NCBI GenBank assembly: GCA_963709395.1
Contig: CAVPWP010000001.1
Coordinates: forward strand, 62,001-126,000
Source: CAVPWP01 sp963709395
GTDB lineage: Bacteria; Pseudomonadota; Alphaproteobacteria; Rhodobacterales; Rhodobacteraceae
Direction of reading: 5' to 3'
DNA: 64,000 nucleotides
Shown here: piece after piece, positions 52,791 through 61,782 of the stretch
Layout of the letters: every line of letters starts with the position of its first letter
How positions within the stretch are numbered: the stretch's first letter is position 1
Program-made: the position numbers and the translations under genes
The notes under the pieces: model-generated
What the model was told of the DNA's origin: nothing
The model's database searches: none
Seen by the model: only the letters and a program-made list of their open reading frames with translations

Positions 52791-53557
52791 TCGGGAACCC
52801 GGCGGATCTGGATCGGCTCGAAGAGGCCGCTCTGGCGGATCTGGATCTGTCCGGCCTTCGCCATCTCGAGCGAGGCCGCGAAATGCGAGGCCGTGGCCGA
52901 GCGGCGGCGGGCGGGCGACACCTCCCAGCCCTCGGGCAGGTAGCTGGCCAGGTCCGTCCACTCGCCCGCGAATCCGATAAGATGGCGCATCCGGTCGAGC
53001 GCCTGTTCCATCGTCATCACGTGTTCGCGGTCCATCGCATAAGGGCGGAACTCGTCCTTGGTGCGGATGCGGGCATAGCCCTGCATCAGATCGAGAAGCG
53101 TGGCAGTCCACTTGACGCGGCGCACGCGGGTCACGTCCTCGGTCAGGCCGCGCGCGAAGAAATCGCGCCCCTTCTGGTCGCGCGCCATCAGCCGGGCGGA
53201 GGCTTCGCGCATGGCCTGAAGCCGCTCGAGCTGGAACGCCAGATGCGCGGCCAGATCCTCGCCCGAGGGACCCTCATCGGCCGGGTCGGGCGGCAAAAGC
53301 AGGCGGGACTTGAGAAAGGCGAGCCAGGCCGCCATCACGAGGTAGTCCGCGGCAAGCTCGATCCGAAGCGCCTTCGCTTGGTCGATGAAGGCAAGGTACT
53401 GGCGGGCAAGGGCAAGAACGCTGATCTTGCGCAAGTCGACCTTCTGGGTGCGCGACAGGGTGAGCAGCAGGTCGAGAGGCCCCTCGAACCCGTCGACATC
53501 GACGATCAGCGCTTCGGCCTGCCGCCGCGCCTCGACCGCATCGAATGCGTCGTCCAT
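52787..53557 (-). CDS. scpA: Segregation and condensation protein A
   Basis: 256 residues. Kleisin subunit of condensin: FEGPLDLLLTLSRTQKVDLR near residue 22, ADYLVMAAWLAFLKSRLLLP, and the C-terminal winged-helix region binding SMC. Bridges SMC heads with ScpB. Start is 1 base after the nagZ stop; overlaps scpB. Confidence 0.94.
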   Translation of the reverse strand: MDDAFDAVEARRQAEALIVDVDGFEGPLDLLLTLSRTQKVDLRKISVLALARQYLAFIDQAKALRIELAADYLVMAAWLAFLKSRLLLPPDPADEGPSGEDLAAHLAFQLERLQAMREASARLMARDQKGRDFFARGLTEDVTRVRRVKWTATLLDLMQGYARIRTKDEFRPYAMDREHVMTMEQALDRMRHLIGFAGEWTDLASYLPEGWEVSPARRRSATASHFAASLEMAKAGQIQIRQSGLFEPIQIRRVPE

Positions 53558-53558
53558 C

Positions 53559-54563
53559 TCAGCCTGCCGCCCGCTTCGCCATCAGGCTGTCAAGTTCGGC
53601 CTCTGCCGCGGCGATGTCAATCGGCTCCGGCGCGGGGCGGCAGGCGAGCGCCGCCTCGGCCCGCGCCTGCGCGGTCGGCGACATGTCCCCGAGAGCGCCC
53701 GGAAGGGTCACCATCTCGTCCATGTCGCCATTGCAGTGCAGAACGAGGTCGCAACCGGCCGCGAGGGCCGCGGCGCCGCGCGTGGCCACTGTCCCCTCCA
53801 GCGCCTCCATCGAGATGTCGTCGGTCATCAGGAGCCCACCGAAGCCGATCTCGTCGCGGATGAGCGCGACCATCGCGGGGTCGATCGTGGCGGGGCGATC
53901 GCTCAGCGCCTCGAACACCAGATGCGCCGACATGCCCATGGGCAGATCGTTGAGGGCGCGGAAGACGGCGAAGTCGGTGGCGCGCAAGGTAGCCGCGTCC
54001 GTGGCGACGCGCGGCAGGTCTCGGTGACTGTCGACGGTGGCGCGGCCGTGGCCCGGCATGTGCTTGATTACCGGCAGGACGCCGCCGGCCATCAGCGCCT
54101 CGGCCACCACGCGGGCCAGCGGCACCACCGTTTCGACATCGGCGCCATAGCAGCGGTTGCGCAGGATCGCGTGCGTCTCGGGCCGGGCGAGGTCGCAGGT
54201 CGGTGCGCAGTTCACGTCGATCCCGACTGCGCGGAGTTCGGCGGCGATCAGGCGATAGCGCAGCGCGAAGACCCGCGCGGCGTCGGGTCCGGCGCGGGTA
54301 GCCTCGTCAAGCGGGGGGAGCCATTCGCGCCAGTGCGGCGCGCGCAGGCGCTGAACGCGCCCGCCTTCCTGGTCGATCAGGATCGGGGCGTCGCGGCCGA
54401 CCGAGGCGCGCAGGTCGCCGGTCAGGCGGCGCAGCTGGTCGGGGTCTTCGACGTTGCGGGCGAACAGGATGAAGCCCCAGGGCCGGGCCTCGGCGAAGAA
54501 GGCCGCTTCCTCCGGGGTCAGGCGGGGGCCCTTGCATCCAAGGATATAGGCCCCCTGCCCCAT
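53559..54563 (-). CDS. nagZ: Beta-N-acetylhexosaminidase NagZ
   Basis: 334 residues, GH3. Recycles peptidoglycan fragments by removing GlcNAc from anhydro-muropeptides; cytoplasmic. Active-site stretch VLPVIKHMPGHGRATVDSHR carries the catalytic His, and the nucleophile Asp lies in MTDDISMEAL. ATG at 54563, 7 bases after the SPOR gene stop; a longer start is rejected. Confidence 0.94.
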   Translation of the reverse strand: MGQGAYILGCKGPRLTPEEAAFFAEARPWGFILFARNVEDPDQLRRLTGDLRASVGRDAPILIDQEGGRVQRLRAPHWREWLPPLDEATRAGPDAARVFALRYRLIAAELRAVGIDVNCAPTCDLARPETHAILRNRCYGADVETVVPLARVVAEALMAGGVLPVIKHMPGHGRATVDSHRDLPRVATDAATLRATDFAVFRALNDLPMGMSAHLVFEALSDRPATIDPAMVALIRDEIGFGGLLMTDDISMEALEGTVATRGAAALAAGCDLVLHCNGDMDEMVTLPGALGDMSPTAQARAEAALACRPAPEPIDIAAAEAELDSLMAKRAAG

Positions 54564-54570
54564 CGCGGGA

Positions 54571-55569
54571 TTACCGTGCGACCACGGGGATGCAGCTTGC
54601 CTCGCCCGCCACAAGGACCGCGCAGAAGCGCCGCGCGTCGCTGAGGTCGGTGAAGCCCATCGCGCGCAGCCGGTAGAAGGTCGTCCCGCCGGTTTCAGCC
54701 TGCTGGATCACCCGTTGCTTGTCGCCCAGGTAGTCGCCGAAGGCGGTTTCGATGCGCGCCCATTCGGCGACGGCGTCGGCCTCGGACGGAAAGGCGCCAA
54801 GCTGGACCAGTCGCGTGCCCGGGACAACAGCGGCGGGGTCGACGTCGAGCCCGGCCGAGGCGGTCGAGACCGGCGTTACCGCGCCTTCAACGGCCAGCGC
54901 CGCGTCGATGGCGGCGGCGTCGGGGAGCGTGTCCGCCACGGCTGCCGTCTGCACAGGCGCGGCGGCACGGACCGCGGGGCGTGGAAGCGGGCGCGGCGAC
55001 GCCGCGATGCCGCCCACGACGGCGGAGGCCTGCACGATCTGGGCGTCCCCTACGCGCGCCACCGCCGGTTCCGCCACAAGATCGGGCTCCAGTTCCGCCA
55101 GCGCGGTCAGCACGGCCAGATCGGTCGGCGACAGGTTGGGCGCCGCGAAGGTCGCTTCCCCGCCATCGACCGACCCGGATGTCGCTGGTTCTTCGGGGGC
55201 TGCATCGGGAAGAAGCGTCGCCATCGCGCCGTCTTCCTCGGTCAGTTCGCTCGGCATCGGGGCCAGGACGACCATCTCGGCCCCCGGCGCCGCCTCGCCC
55301 ACGGCGGGGATTCGGTTGACCGCAAGGCCCTGATGTTCCGCGATGATGCCGCCCGGATCCTCGGGGGCGACCCGCATCGGCCCCTCGAGCGCGGTGATCA
55401 CGGGCACGCCCGAGACATCGCGCACCAGAAGCTGCCATCCCCACCAGGCCAGACCGCCCAGAAGGGTCAGCGACACGATCGCCCCTGCCCAGTTGAGTAT
55501 GGTTGTCACCGACGCGCCCTGTGTCGCCTCGTCGACGCCATAGGCGTCGTCATAGCTGAAATCCGCCAT
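54571..55569 (-). CDS. SPOR-domain membrane protein
   Basis: 332 residues. One N-terminal membrane helix (about 26-50: WAGAIVSLTLLGGLAWWGWQ), a 190-residue Ala/Pro-rich periplasmic linker and a C-terminal SPOR domain (about 258-332: RLVQLGAFPSEADAVAEWAR, YRLRAMGFTDLSDARRFC) that binds denuded septal peptidoglycan. Neighbouring nagZ supports a cell-wall role. 79 bases after argS. Confidence 0.88.
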   Translation of the reverse strand: MADFSYDDAYGVDEATQGASVTTILNWAGAIVSLTLLGGLAWWGWQLLVRDVSGVPVITALEGPMRVAPEDPGGIIAEHQGLAVNRIPAVGEAAPGAEMVVLAPMPSELTEEDGAMATLLPDAAPEEPATSGSVDGGEATFAAPNLSPTDLAVLTALAELEPDLVAEPAVARVGDAQIVQASAVVGGIAASPRPLPRPAVRAAAPVQTAAVADTLPDAAAIDAALAVEGAVTPVSTASAGLDVDPAAVVPGTRLVQLGAFPSEADAVAEWARIETAFGDYLGDKQRVIQQAETGGTTFYRLRAMGFTDLSDARRFCAVLVAGEASCIPVVAR

Positions 55570-55648
55570 TATGCCCGTGCCTCTTTTCCGGCCCCGGTCT
55601 TTGCCGGGTGCTTCGACTGCTCTCGACGCCGGGCGGGCGCTTGATTTT

Positions 55649-57373
55649 TCAGCGCAATTCCTCGACCGGTGTCACACCCAGAATACCAAGACCTGCGGAA
55701 ATAACAACGCCCACGGCACGTGGAAGCGCAATTTTCGCAGCGGTGGCCTCCGGATCGCCCTCTTGCACGAAACGGAGCGACGGATCGTCGTTGCCGCGGT
55801 TCCAGAGCGCGTGGAAGTCCGACGCCAGCTCGTAGAGGTAGAAGGCCACCCGGTGCGGCTCGTGGTTGCGGGCCGCGATCTCGACCAGCCGCGGCCATTC
55901 GGCGATCTTGCGCGCCACCGCGAACTCGGCCTCGTCGCGCAACCGGGGCTGGTCGGAATAGTCGAGGCCCAACTCCTCGACCTTGCGCATCACGCTGCGC
56001 ACCCGGGCATGGGCGTATTGCACATAGAAGACCGGGTTGTCCTTCGATTGTTCGAGCACCTTGTCGAAGTCGAAATCGAGCGGTGCGTCGTTCTTGCGCG
56101 TCAGCATCACGAAGCGGGTGACGTCCGGCCCGACCTGGTCGACCACATCGCGCAGGGTCACGAAGTTGCCCGCGCGCTTGGACATCTTGAACGGCTCGCC
56201 GTTCTTGAAGAGCCGCACCAACTGGGTGAGCTTGATGTCGAGCGGCACCGATCCGTCCGACAAGGCCGAAACGGCGGCCTTCATCCGCTTGACGTAGCCG
56301 GAGTGATCCGCGCCGAAGATGTCGATCAGCTCGTCGAAACCGCGCGTGATCTTGTCGTAGTGATAGGCGATGTCGGGGGCGAAATAGGTCCAGCCGCCGT
56401 CCGACTTCATCACTGGCCGGTCGACGTCGTCGCCATGCGCGGTCGAACGGAACAGCGTCTGCTCGCGCGGCTCCCAGTCCTCGGGGGTCTTGCCCTTGGG
56501 CGGCTCCAGCACGCCCTGGTAGATCAGGCCCCGCTGCTTGAGCGCGGCCAGCGCGGCCTCGATCCGCCCGGTGCCGTAAAGCGCCTTTTCGCTGAAATAG
56601 ACGTCCATCGTCACGCCGAGGGCGGCCAGATCCTCGCGGATCAGCGCCATCATCCGCTCGGTGGAAAAGGCGCGCACCTCGTCCAGCCAGTCGGACTCGG
56701 GCTTGTCGAGCAGGCTTTCGCCAAAGGTCTCTTTCAGCGCCTCGCCCACCGGGACGAGGTAGTCGCCGGGATAAAGCCCCTCGGCGATCTCGGGGGCATG
56801 GCCGCAGGCCTCGCGGTAGCGCTCGTAGGCCGAGCGCGCCAGCACATCGACCTGCGCGCCGCCGTCGTTGATGTAGTATTCCCGCGTCACAGTGTAGCCT
56901 GCGAATTCCAGCAGGCTGGCCAGCGCGTCGCCGAAGACAGCGCCCCGCGTGTGGCCGACATGGAGCGGTCCGGTGGGGTTGGCCGAAACGAATTCCACGT
57001 TGACCTTCACGCCCGCGCCCATGCCGGAATGGCCAAAGGTCCGGCCTGCGTCGATCGCCTCGGTCACGATGTCGTGCCAGACCTGCGGTGCCAGGCGCAG
57101 GTTGAGAAAGCCCGGACCCGCGACCTCGGCCCGCTCGACACGGGGATCGCCGGTCAGCCGGGCCGACAGCGCCTCGGCGATGCCACGCGGTTGCAGCCCG
57201 GCGGGCTTGGCCAGCACCATCGCCGCGTTCGTCGCCATGTCGCCGTGACCGGCATCGCGCGGCGGCTCGACCGTGACGGCGCCGTAGTTGAGACCGGTGG
57301 GCAGATCGCCCTCGGCCACCATGGCGTCGAGCGTTTCGATCACGAGTGTGCGAATGTCCGAAAAGAGGTTCAT
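55649..57373 (-). CDS. argS: Arginine-tRNA ligase
   Basis: 574 residues, class I. HIGH-type motif HVGHTRGAVFGD in the GPLHVGHTR context, KMSKS-type motif FKMSKRAGNF, and the DALR-type anticodon domain at the C-terminus. Begins MNLFSDIRTLVIETLDAMVA. Its ATG overlaps the antiporter stop by 4 bases. Confidence 0.96.
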   Translation of the reverse strand: MNLFSDIRTLVIETLDAMVAEGDLPTGLNYGAVTVEPPRDAGHGDMATNAAMVLAKPAGLQPRGIAEALSARLTGDPRVERAEVAGPGFLNLRLAPQVWHDIVTEAIDAGRTFGHSGMGAGVKVNVEFVSANPTGPLHVGHTRGAVFGDALASLLEFAGYTVTREYYINDGGAQVDVLARSAYERYREACGHAPEIAEGLYPGDYLVPVGEALKETFGESLLDKPESDWLDEVRAFSTERMMALIREDLAALGVTMDVYFSEKALYGTGRIEAALAALKQRGLIYQGVLEPPKGKTPEDWEPREQTLFRSTAHGDDVDRPVMKSDGGWTYFAPDIAYHYDKITRGFDELIDIFGADHSGYVKRMKAAVSALSDGSVPLDIKLTQLVRLFKNGEPFKMSKRAGNFVTLRDVVDQVGPDVTRFVMLTRKNDAPLDFDFDKVLEQSKDNPVFYVQYAHARVRSVMRKVEELGLDYSDQPRLRDEAEFAVARKIAEWPRLVEIAARNHEPHRVAFYLYELASDFHALWNRGNDDPSLRFVQEGDPEATAAKIALPRAVGVVISAGLGILGVTPVEELR

Positions 57374-59265
57374 GTGCTGCTGTCCTTGGGCGTTGCGCCG
57401 GGTTTAGCAGGCCCATCCTCGGGGTCAACGCCGCCGCCCGCCGCAGGGTCGTCCTCGCTTTCGGACCTGGGCGGCTGAAGGCTCAGGAGGCGTGCGCCAT
57501 CGCCCGGCTTGCCGGGCGCATCATCCGAAACGAAGTGCAGCCGTCCGGCCGGGTCGATGACCCCGATCAGAACAGCGTCCGGACGATCGGCGCGCCAGGC
57601 CTCGAAATCGTAGGTTCCGGTGAGGCGCGTCAGCCGGAACCGCCAGCCCTCCCAGATCCGCAGTTCGTAGTCGCGATAGGTCGCGTCGTCACCGAAGGGA
57701 CGCCCCCCAAGCGACGCCGGCAACGCATGGCGCGCGCCATTTGCGTTCTCGCGCCGCACCTGAAAGACGTTCTCACGTCCCAGTTCGCTGCCGAAATCAG
57801 TCGCGACAAGGGTATTGTAGGCATCGTTGTCGCTGGCCGCCAGAACCTTGGAAAACCCCACGAAGTCGATCCGGTGCTCGGCCGCTTCCGACAGCACATC
57901 GCCGAAAAAGATCGGCACACCCGCACTGCGGGCACTGCGCAGGTGCTGCCGGTTGGAATCGGCGACCAATACCGGAATGTCTGCGCGGCCAAGGGTTTCG
58001 GCCAGCGCGGTGGTCCAGCGCGATCCGCCCACGATCAGCACACCGGGCGTGCCCGTGGCGGTCAACCCGAGCGCTCGCGCGAAGGGCGCAAGCGTGAAGC
58101 CGTGAAGGACCACGGTCGCGGCCACCAGAACGAAGGCCAGCGGGCCGATAAGTGCGCCGTCCTCGACCCCAAGGCTGACAAGACGCTCGCCGAAAAGGCC
58201 CGCCACGGCGACAAGAACCACCCCGCGCGGCCCCGTCAGGGCGACGAGCAAGACCTCGCGCGGCGGGATCCCGCTGCCCAGCAGCGCCAGGATCACCGTG
58301 AGCGGTCGCGCCGCCAGGACCACCAGCGCGACGAAGAAGGCGGCGCGCCAGTCGAGCCGGCCAAGGGCCGCAAAGTCGATCGACGCGGCCAGAAGGATGA
58401 ACACGCCCGAGACCAGAAGGACGGTGGCGTTTTCCTTGAAACGGCGGATCTCGTCATAGGACGGCAGATTGGCGTTGGCGATCACGATGCCCATGATCGT
58501 CACCGCGAGCAGACCGCTTTCGTGCAGAACACGGTCCGACAGGGCGAAGACCGCCAGAAGCGTCACGAAAAGCACCGGCACCTTCATGTATTCGGGTACC
58601 TTGCCCAGCCGGAACACCTGCGCCAGCCCGAAGCCCGCGGCCGCCCCGGCCAGCGTCGCGACCCCGATCCCGAGCACAAAGCCGCCGGCGGCCTCGGCCA
58701 CGGTCGTCGAGGTCTGGAGAACCAGCACGATCGAGAAGGCCAGCACCGCCGCAAGCGCGCCGATGGCGTCGTTGACGATGGCTTCCCACTGCAGCAGCAT
58801 GGCCGGTCGCCGGGCGAGGCGCGCCTGTCGCAAGAGGGGCGCGATCACGGTCGGACCGGTCACGATCATGATCCCGCCGAAGACCGCCGAACTTTCCCAC
58901 GACAGCCCGGCACCGTAGCGCAGCGCCAGCGTCGACAGAAGCCAGCCAAGCGGCGCACCGATCACCACCAGCCGCGTCACCCCCTTGGCGGCATCGCGCA
59001 GCGCCTGGAAGTTCAGCGTCAGCCCGCCTTCGAACAGGATCACCGCAACGGCAAGCGAGATCGCCGGCTGGGTCACCGCCCCGAAATCGCGCTCGGGGTC
59101 GAGCAGTCCGAAGACCGGCCCGATCAGAACACCCGCCGCAAGCATGACAACGATGCCCGGCAGCTTCAGCCGCCAGGCCAGCCATTGCGCGCCGACGCCG
59201 ACGGCGCCGACAAGCGCCACCGCCGTCACCGGGGTCAGGCCGCCCTCGCCCCCCGTGACCGCCAT
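57370..59265 (-). CDS. CPA1-type cation:proton antiporter with C-terminal NAD-binding (RCK/TrkA-N) domain
   Basis: 631 residues. About 12 membrane helices in the first 410 residues (LPGIVVMLAAGVLIGPVFGL, VAVILFEGGLTLNFQAL, EAIVNDAIGALAAVLAFSIV), then a Rossmann-type domain (GVLIVGGSRWTTALAETLGR onward) that may bind nucleotide and gate transport. Resembles the KefB/NhaP2-type exchangers; the cation is not known. TGA of dgt overlaps its ATG at 59265. Confidence 0.88.
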   Translation of the reverse strand: MAVTGGEGGLTPVTAVALVGAVGVGAQWLAWRLKLPGIVVMLAAGVLIGPVFGLLDPERDFGAVTQPAISLAVAVILFEGGLTLNFQALRDAAKGVTRLVVIGAPLGWLLSTLALRYGAGLSWESSAVFGGIMIVTGPTVIAPLLRQARLARRPAMLLQWEAIVNDAIGALAAVLAFSIVLVLQTSTTVAEAAGGFVLGIGVATLAGAAAGFGLAQVFRLGKVPEYMKVPVLFVTLLAVFALSDRVLHESGLLAVTIMGIVIANANLPSYDEIRRFKENATVLLVSGVFILLAASIDFAALGRLDWRAAFFVALVVLAARPLTVILALLGSGIPPREVLLVALTGPRGVVLVAVAGLFGERLVSLGVEDGALIGPLAFVLVAATVVLHGFTLAPFARALGLTATGTPGVLIVGGSRWTTALAETLGRADIPVLVADSNRQHLRSARSAGVPIFFGDVLSEAAEHRIDFVGFSKVLAASDNDAYNTLVATDFGSELGRENVFQVRRENANGARHALPASLGGRPFGDDATYRDYELRIWEGWRFRLTRLTGTYDFEAWRADRPDAVLIGVIDPAGRLHFVSDDAPGKPGDGARLLSLQPPRSESEDDPAAGGGVDPEDGPAKPGATPKDSST

Positions 59266-60405
59266 CAGCCGGCCACCAGCCGCTCGTGGGTCTGGATCGC
59301 GAAACGGTCCGTCATGCCGGCGATGTAGTCGGCGACGATCCGCGCCAGAGCGGTCTCGCCATGCGCCTCTTCCACGTCCTTGCGCCACTGCTTGGGCAGG
59401 CGGTCGGGATGGGCCATGAGGAAGGGAAAGAGTTCGTCGATCATGGCCGTCACCTCGGCGCGCATCTTCACGACGCTGGGCGCACGGTACATCCGTTCGA
59501 ATAGGAAGGCGCGGGTGACCTTGAGGTCCTCGAAGAGCGGCTGCGAGAACCGGATGACCGTGCGGCCTGCGTGGCGCACGTCAGCCGCGCTCTGCGGGTC
59601 GATCTCGGCCAGGCGGGTCCGCGCCACGGCGATCACATCCTCGACCAGCACGCCGAAGAACCGGCGCAGCGCCTCATGCCGGCGGCGGTAGTAGTTGAGG
59701 CCGGGATAGCGGCGGTCGACCTCGGCAAAGCAGTCCTGCAGGATCGGCAGGGCGGCGAGTTCGTCGGTCGAGAAAAGCTCGGCCCGCAGCCCGTCGTGCA
59801 GGTCGTGATGGTTGTAGGCCACGTCGTCGGAAATCGCCGCGACCTGCGCCTCGGCGCTGGCATGGGTGTGCAAGCTCGAGATCGTGGCGCGCGTTGTAAT
59901 CGGCCAGCGCGTAGGGCAGCGGCCCGGTGACCGGGCCATTATGCTTGGCCAGGCCCTCGAGCGTCTCCCAGGTCAGGTTCAGCCCGTCGAAATCGGCATA
60001 GTGCCGCTCCAGCGACGTCACGATGCGGATCGCCTGCGCGTTGTGGTCGAAGCCGCCATAGGGCGCCATCAGCCGCTCGAGCGCGTCCTCGCCGGTGTGG
60101 CCGAAGGGCGTGTGGCCGAGGTCATGCGCCAGCGCCACCGCCTCGGTCAGTTCGGTGTCGAGGTCGAGCGCCCCCGCGATGGTGCGCGCGACCTGCGCCA
60201 CCTCGATCGAATGGGTCAGCCGCGTGCGGAAATAGTCGCCCTCGTGCTCGATGAAGACCTGCGTCTTGTGCTTGAGGCGGCGGAAGGCGGAGGAATGGAT
60301 GATGCGGTCGCGGTCGCGCTGAAAGCACGTCCGGAAGGTGCTTTCCTCTTCCGGATATAGCCGCCCGCGGCTCTGCGCGGGGTCGGATGCATAGGGCGCG
60401 CGCAT
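59265..60405 (-). CDS. dgt: Deoxyguanosinetriphosphate triphosphohydrolase-like protein (frameshifted as sequenced)
   Basis: HD-domain dNTPase that trims nucleotide pools. ATG at 60405 (MRAPYASDPAQSRGRLYPEE). HD residues: LTHSIEVAQVARTIAG and ALAHDLGHTPFGHTGEDALE. One extra base near 59871-59873 splits RHDLEL/HTHASAEAQVAAISDDVA; removing it gives 379 residues, normal for the type II Dgt-like family. First gene of the run that leads through the antiporter, argS and scpAB. Confidence 0.92.
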
Positions 60406-60480
60406 GGCCTGCCTGTCTCAAATCCTGTCCCGCTGCTCTCTATAGGGCATTTCCCGCCGGATCGAAGGCGCAAAGCGCCG

Positions 60481-61716
60481 TCAATCGCGGGTCACGCCGG
60501 CTTTTGCGCGGCGCCGGCGAAGTTGCAGCCCCACCAGCCCGACCGCCGTGGCCGCCGAAAGCGCCGCGCCCGCCAGGAACGTCGCCTGGGGGCCGATCCC
60601 GTCCCACAGCGCCCCCGCGACCGCACTGGCCAGAAGCAGTGCCACGCCGGTGACGAGGTTAAACACCCCGAAGGCCGTGCCGCGCAATTCGGCCGGTGCC
60701 GTGTCCGCCACGAGGGTCGACAGGATGCCCTGCGTCAGCCCCATGTGCAGCCCCCAGAGCGCCACGCCCAGAAACAGGCCGGGCAGCCCGGCCGAGAACG
60801 CGAGGACAAGATCCGCAGCGACAAGGACGACCAGCCCCACAAGAAGGACCGAGGCCCGGTCCATGCGATCCGAGATCGCGCCCGCCGGATAGGCCGAAAA
60901 CGCATAGGCGAGGTTCAGCACGACCAGGATCAGCGGCACCAGCGCCACCGACAGGCCAAGCGAGTCCGCGCGCAGGATCAGGAAGGCCTCGCTGAAGCGC
61001 GCGAGCGTGAAGAGGAAGGCCAGCCCGACGGTCACCCAGTAGGCGGCCGGCAGATGCCCCATCTCGCGCCGCGACAGCGGATTGGCGACCTTGCGCAGCT
61101 CGGCCGGGCGGTCGGGTTCGCGCACCGCGAAGAGCAGAAGGCCCACCGAAAGCATGGCCGGAATCACCGCCACCCAGAACACCGAAACGATGTCGCCCGC
61201 GAAAACCCACATCAGGCCGATCGCCAGAAGCGGCCCGAGGAAAGCCCCCGCCGTGTCGAGCGACTGGCGCAGGCCGAAGCTTGCGCCGCGCAGTCCCGGC
61301 GGGCTGATCTCGGCCACCAGCGCGTCGCGCGGTGCGCCGCGAATGCCCTTGCCGACCCGGTCGACGAAACGCGCGGCGACGATCCAGCCGACCGATCCCG
61401 CCAGCGCGAAGACCGGCTTGGTCACCGCCGCCAGGCCATAGCCCGCCAGCGCCAGCCCCTTGCGTCGACCGATCCGGTCGCTCAGCGCGCCCGAGAAGAC
61501 CTTGGTGATCGCCGCCGTCGCCTCGGCGATGCCCTCGATGATCCCGACCGCCAGAACCGAGGCCCCCAGACCGGCGACAAGGTAGACCGGCAGAAGCGCG
61601 TGGATCATCTCGGACGAGACATCCATCAGGAGCGAGACGAAGCCAAGCGCCCAGATACCCGCCGGCAGCCGGCGCCAGACGCGCGATTGTGGTGGTTCGG
61701 GTTCGGTGCGGCTCAT
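60481..61716 (-). CDS. MFS transporter
   Basis: 411 residues, 12 membrane helices. Motif-A-like SGALSDRIGRRKGLALAGYG after helix 2, repeated as SDRMDRASVLLVG in the second half. DALVAEISPPGLRGASFGLR and DTAGAFLGPLLAIGLMWVF are found in a group of proteobacterial MFS carriers without known substrate. 66 bases downstream of the alpha-glucosidase stop, so possibly co-transcribed. Confidence 0.85.
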   Translation of the reverse strand: MSRTEPEPPQSRVWRRLPAGIWALGFVSLLMDVSSEMIHALLPVYLVAGLGASVLAVGIIEGIAEATAAITKVFSGALSDRIGRRKGLALAGYGLAAVTKPVFALAGSVGWIVAARFVDRVGKGIRGAPRDALVAEISPPGLRGASFGLRQSLDTAGAFLGPLLAIGLMWVFAGDIVSVFWVAVIPAMLSVGLLLFAVREPDRPAELRKVANPLSRREMGHLPAAYWVTVGLAFLFTLARFSEAFLILRADSLGLSVALVPLILVVLNLAYAFSAYPAGAISDRMDRASVLLVGLVVLVAADLVLAFSAGLPGLFLGVALWGLHMGLTQGILSTLVADTAPAELRGTAFGVFNLVTGVALLLASAVAGALWDGIGPQATFLAGAALSAATAVGLVGLQLRRRRAKAGVTRD

Positions 61717-61782
61717 CGGCGGTGAGGTTCCGGGCTCGATGCCCCGGTCTGAACCCGGCCGCTGCGCGATGCAAGGGCCGTG

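Noticed and set aside
57346..59328. 660-codon frame opposite the antiporter gene
   Set aside because: Composition is that of an antisense shadow (Arg/Asp/His-rich, no hydrophobic pattern), whereas the minus strand encodes a clear membrane exchanger.
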